NCBI GenBank assembly: GCA_900542325.1
Contig: UQMY01000008.1
Location: forward strand, 1 to 64,000
DNA: 64,000 nucleotides
DNA from: an uncultured Collinsella sp.
Lineage (GTDB): Bacteria; Actinomycetota; Coriobacteriia; Coriobacteriales; Coriobacteriaceae
Reading direction: 5' to 3'
In this document: piece by piece, positions 61,685 to 64,000 of the stretch
Layout of the letters: each line of letters begins with the position of its first letter
Numbering within the stretch: position 1 is the stretch's first letter
Position numbers and translations under genes: made by a program
Notes under the pieces: model-generated
What the model was told of the DNA's origin: nothing
Databases searched by the model: none
What the model saw: only the letters and a program-made list of their open reading frames with translations

Positions 61685-62905
61685 CTAGTTCTCGCCCTCA
61701 AACATACCACCTGCAACGACCTCGTACATATGCTCGAGCTCCAAACGGTCCATCAAAAGCGGAACGGGGTACAGCGGATTGGCCTCGGCATCCGCATGCG
61801 CCGCCATTTCGGGAATGTCGGAGCGGCGAATACCCGCTACATATTTGGGAATGCCCAAGGCGGCGTTCATGCGGTCGACCCAATCGATAAAGGCCTCGGC
61901 CGCAAGACTGTCCTGCGCGGTAGCCGGCGCAATGCCCGCCATGCGAGCAAGATCGGCAAGCTTGGGGGCGGCGGCGTCACCATAAGCGCGAAGCATATGC
62001 GGCAGGATGATGGCGTTGGCCAAGCCGTGCGGAATTCCGTATCGGCCGCCCAGACTGTGCGCGATGGCATGAACGTATCCAACATAGGAGCGCGTAAAGG
62101 CAACGCCCGCCTTATACGCCGCCGAAAGCATATTGCGACGAGCGCGCATGTCGTCGCCATGCTCATAGGCCTCGAGCAAATTGTCGTGGATGAGCTGCAC
62201 CGCCTGGCGCGCCATCTTGCGCGTGTAGGGCGTGGTGCTACGGCCGATAAAGGCCTCGACGGCATGCGTCAGGGCATCCATACCCGTCTGCCCCGTAATG
62301 GAGGCGGGCAGGCCACGTGTAAACTCGGGGTCGTGTACCGCAAAGCGCGGGATCAGCACAAAGTCGTTAATGGGGTACTTGTAGTGCGTCTCGTCATCGG
62401 TAATGACCGCTGCGAGCGTGACCTCGCTACCCGTACCTGCCGTGGTGGGAACGGCGATGAGCAGCGGCAGGCGACGATGAACGCGCAGCAGGCCGCGCAT
62501 CTTGTTGATGGGCTTGTTTGGCTGTGCGATGCGTGCGCCCACGCCCTTGGCACAGTCCATGGCCGAGCCGCCGCCAAAGCCGATAATGGCCTGGCAGGCG
62601 CTCTCGCGATACAGGGACGCCGCTTCCTCCACGTTTGAGACCGTGGGGTTCGCACGCGTTTCGGCATAGACCGTAACGCCAATTCCCTTGGACGCGAGCG
62701 CCGTCTCGAGCGGCGCCGTGAGCCCCAGACGGGCAATACCGGGATCCGTCACGATAAGAACCCGCTGTATCGAGCGCTTTTGAAGCACTTCGGGCACATC
62801 CTCGGCATGCTCCAGAATGCGTGGCTCGGTATAGGGCAGCACCGGCAACGCGATGCGAAAAACCGTTTGATATGCTCGGCACCAGGCACGACGGGCTAGA
62901 TGCAT
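61685..62905 (-). CDS. Iron-containing alcohol dehydrogenase
   Basis: 406 residues of the group III ADH type: [29 protein letters not shown] (NAD site), [29 protein letters not shown] and [26 protein letters not shown] with the iron-binding His residues. Interconverts alcohols and aldehydes with NAD(P)H. GAGGGAGTTTCCTTT precedes ATG 62905; upstream codons run back into the promoter area. It forms a two-gene operon with the ALDH. Confidence 0.93.
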   Translation of the reverse strand: [406 protein letters not shown]

Positions 62906-63027
62906 AAAGGAAACTCCCTCATTTGTTGATTGGTTAACATTTGCTCGACCGATTGTACTCATCGGAGGTCTCGAGCGGCCTGGCAATCGTTAATCAATCA
63001 ACATCTTCACATGCCTAAAATTTTTTA

Positions 63028-63044
63028 TTAAAAATCATTCCTAA
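63028..63044. promoter_or_regulatory. Weak Fur/PerR-like dyad upstream of rubrerythrin
   Basis: TTAAAAATCATTCCTAA: 8-1-8 dyad matching at six of eight pairs (TTAxxAAT-N-ATTxxTAA), just before the promoter. Rubrerythrin is often PerR-controlled in anaerobes; this site is only suggestive because the surrounding sequence is AT-rich. Confidence 0.3.
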
Positions 63045-63049
63045 TAGGC

Positions 63050-63077
63050 TTCACATTCGGTTGCATTTATGGATAAT
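63050..63077 (+). promoter_or_regulatory. Candidate promoter of rubrerythrin
   Basis: TTCACA (63050-63055), 16-bp spacer, GATAAT (63072-63077), about 85 nt before the ATG. Confidence 0.45.
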
Positions 63078-63161
63078 AGAACTCGTCAAGACGCACGTCC
63101 GGAGAGGGCCCTTACGGGACCGGACGAGCGCGCCATCGCCATCGATCGAAAGGATCGAATT

Positions 63162-63722
63162 ATGAAGTTTGTTTGCCCCGTTTGCGGTTATGTGGAAGAG
63201 TTCGACGGCGACCAGCTGCCCGAGGATTTCAAGTGCCCCCAGTGCGGCGTTCCCGGCTCTCGCTTCCTGAAGCAGGAGGAGGGTCAGCTCGAGTGGGCTG
63301 CCGAGCACGTTGTGGGCGTAGCCAAGATGGAGGGCGTCTCCGAGGATATCGTTGCCGACCTGCGCGCCAACTTTGAGGGCGAGTGCTCCGAGGTCGGTAT
63401 GTACCTGGCCATGGCTCGCGTCGCTCATCGCGAGGGCTATCCCGAGATCGGCCTGTACTGGGAGAAGGCTGCCCACGAGGAGGCCGAGCATGCCGCCAAG
63501 TTCGCTGAGCTCCTGGGCGAGGTCGTGACCGACTCCACCAAGAAGAACCTCGAGATGCGCGTTGAGGCCGAGAATGGCGCCACCGCCGGCAAGACCGATC
63601 TTGCCAAGCGCGCCAAGGCCGCTGGCCTCGATGCCATCCACGACACCGTGCACGAGATGGCTCGCGACGAGGCTCGCCACGGCAAGGCTTTCGCCGGTCT
63701 GCTCAAGCGCTACTTTGGTTAA
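63162..63722 (+). CDS. Reverse rubrerythrin (rubredoxin-first)
   Basis: 186 residues. A rubredoxin-type domain comes first ([10 protein letters not shown] ... [10 protein letters not shown], Cys pairs at residues 5/8 and 32/35), followed by a ferritin-like diiron domain ([63 protein letters not shown]). The inverted order defines reverse rubrerythrins, NADH-linked peroxide and oxygen scavengers of strict anaerobes. AAAGGATCGAATT precedes ATG 63162; earlier in-frame codons do not fit the family. Confidence 0.93.
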   Translation: MKFVCPVCGYVEEFDGDQLPEDFKCPQCGVPGSRFLKQEEGQLEWAAEHVVGVAKMEGVSEDIVADLRANFEGECSEVGMYLAMARVAHREGYPEIGLYWEKAAHEEAEHAAKFAELLGEVVTDSTKKNLEMRVEAENGATAGKTDLAKRAKAAGLDAIHDTVHEMARDEARHGKAFAGLLKRYFG

Positions 63723-63756
63723 GCCAACCGCCTGAGAGACAATCTCTAGCTCGATA

Positions 63757-63788
63757 AGGCCCGGACCGCAAGATCCGGGCCTTTTTCG
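63757..63788 (+). terminator. Terminator of rubrerythrin
   Basis: AAGGCCCGGA / TCCGGGCCTT, 8-nt loop, then TTTTT. Confidence 0.92.
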
Positions 63789-63852
63789 TGTCTAGCGAAC
63801 CAGTTAACGTCCCAAAAAAGGACCACCTTCGGCATCGGCTTCGCGTCAAAAA

Positions 63853-63975
63853 CTAAGTGAGTAGCCTTTTGGGAACTTGTCGAGCAGACCATCCGTATTG
63901 CTTTATAAAACCGCAGGTAGACAGCTTGCCGCAAAATAATCTGGTCGCCATCACGCTAAAAGTCTACTCACTTAG
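63853..63975. mobile_element. 123-bp MITE-like element, copy 2
   Basis: Ends CTAAGTGAGTAGCCTTTTG and AAAAGTCTACTCACTTAG; middle core AAAACCGCAGGTAGA..GCTTGC at the same internal position as copy 1 (53835-53957). Identical length, diverged elsewhere. It follows the rubrerythrin terminator. No gene in 63789-64000. Confidence 0.8.
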
Positions 63976-64000
63976 ATTTGCAACCGTCCATGATCGGGCC

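Noticed and set aside
63746..63934. 62-residue minus-strand open frame
   Set aside because: It runs through the rubrerythrin terminator and half of the 123-bp element, so it is not a plausible gene.

Overview
The window is one continuous, high-GC, gene-dense stretch of bacterial chromosome with no rRNA, no tRNA that I could recognise and no complete insertion sequence. Protein content suggests a Coriobacteriia gut anaerobe, most like Collinsella: a class II aldolase, a fused PurL/PurQ, a reverse-order rubrerythrin, an Etf-linked lactate-type dehydrogenase, LAQTG surface proteins, and strong G/C third positions that create long antisense open frames. The genus is an inference from memory of protein families, not a search.

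Layout. 50-11506 is mostly minus-strand housekeeping: a transglutaminase-like protein, a tandem repeat ending in a very long hairpin, fba, an MBL hydrolase, rel, a RecJ-helicase fusion, then a BASS transporter and a GalT-like gene coupled to cutC. 12246-13998 is a disturbed block: three palindromes, a padR / HAAS-domain / truncated third gene operon with a clear promoter and operator, and a ParB-like fragment, bounded by two 56-bp copies of one palindrome. 14192-19052 is a branched-chain amino acid ABC importer (livF, G, M, H and the binding protein). 19549-28860 holds hom, an SDR, a strikingly regular palindrome array (21961-22316), a CPA2 antiporter, purL and an EamA transporter. 28960-37039 holds a GGDEF protein, a KDG permease, azlCD, an HD hydrolase and an etfA(ferredoxin)-etfB-FAD dehydrogenase operon. 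37386-40592 is a five-gene secreted or surface-protein cluster.

41516-47134 is the best candidate for a little-described system: a TerB_N/TerB_C protein, a DUF2791 (BrxD-type) ATPase and an Lhr-like (BrxHI-type) helicase, translationally linked, with no PglX, PglZ or methylase nearby. After it come a spermidine synthase-like gene, elp3, an XRE/DUF4097 pair, two methyltransferases, a Ski2-like helicase, DUF2130, a phosphoesterase, a small acidic protein, a HIRAN protein, a probable type I toxin with an antisense promoter, an ALDH/ADH pair and rubrerythrin.

Non-coding structure is unusually rich. The 21961-22316 array has twelve 15-bp arms alternating in orientation at an exact 31-bp pitch. 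Two 123-bp MITE-like elements with matching ends and core lie about 10 kb apart (53835 and 63853). The 56-bp palindrome occurs twice, and several other hairpins are REP-like. Start codons were chosen by visible Shine-Dalgarno sequences; functional calls rest on motif recognition by eye.
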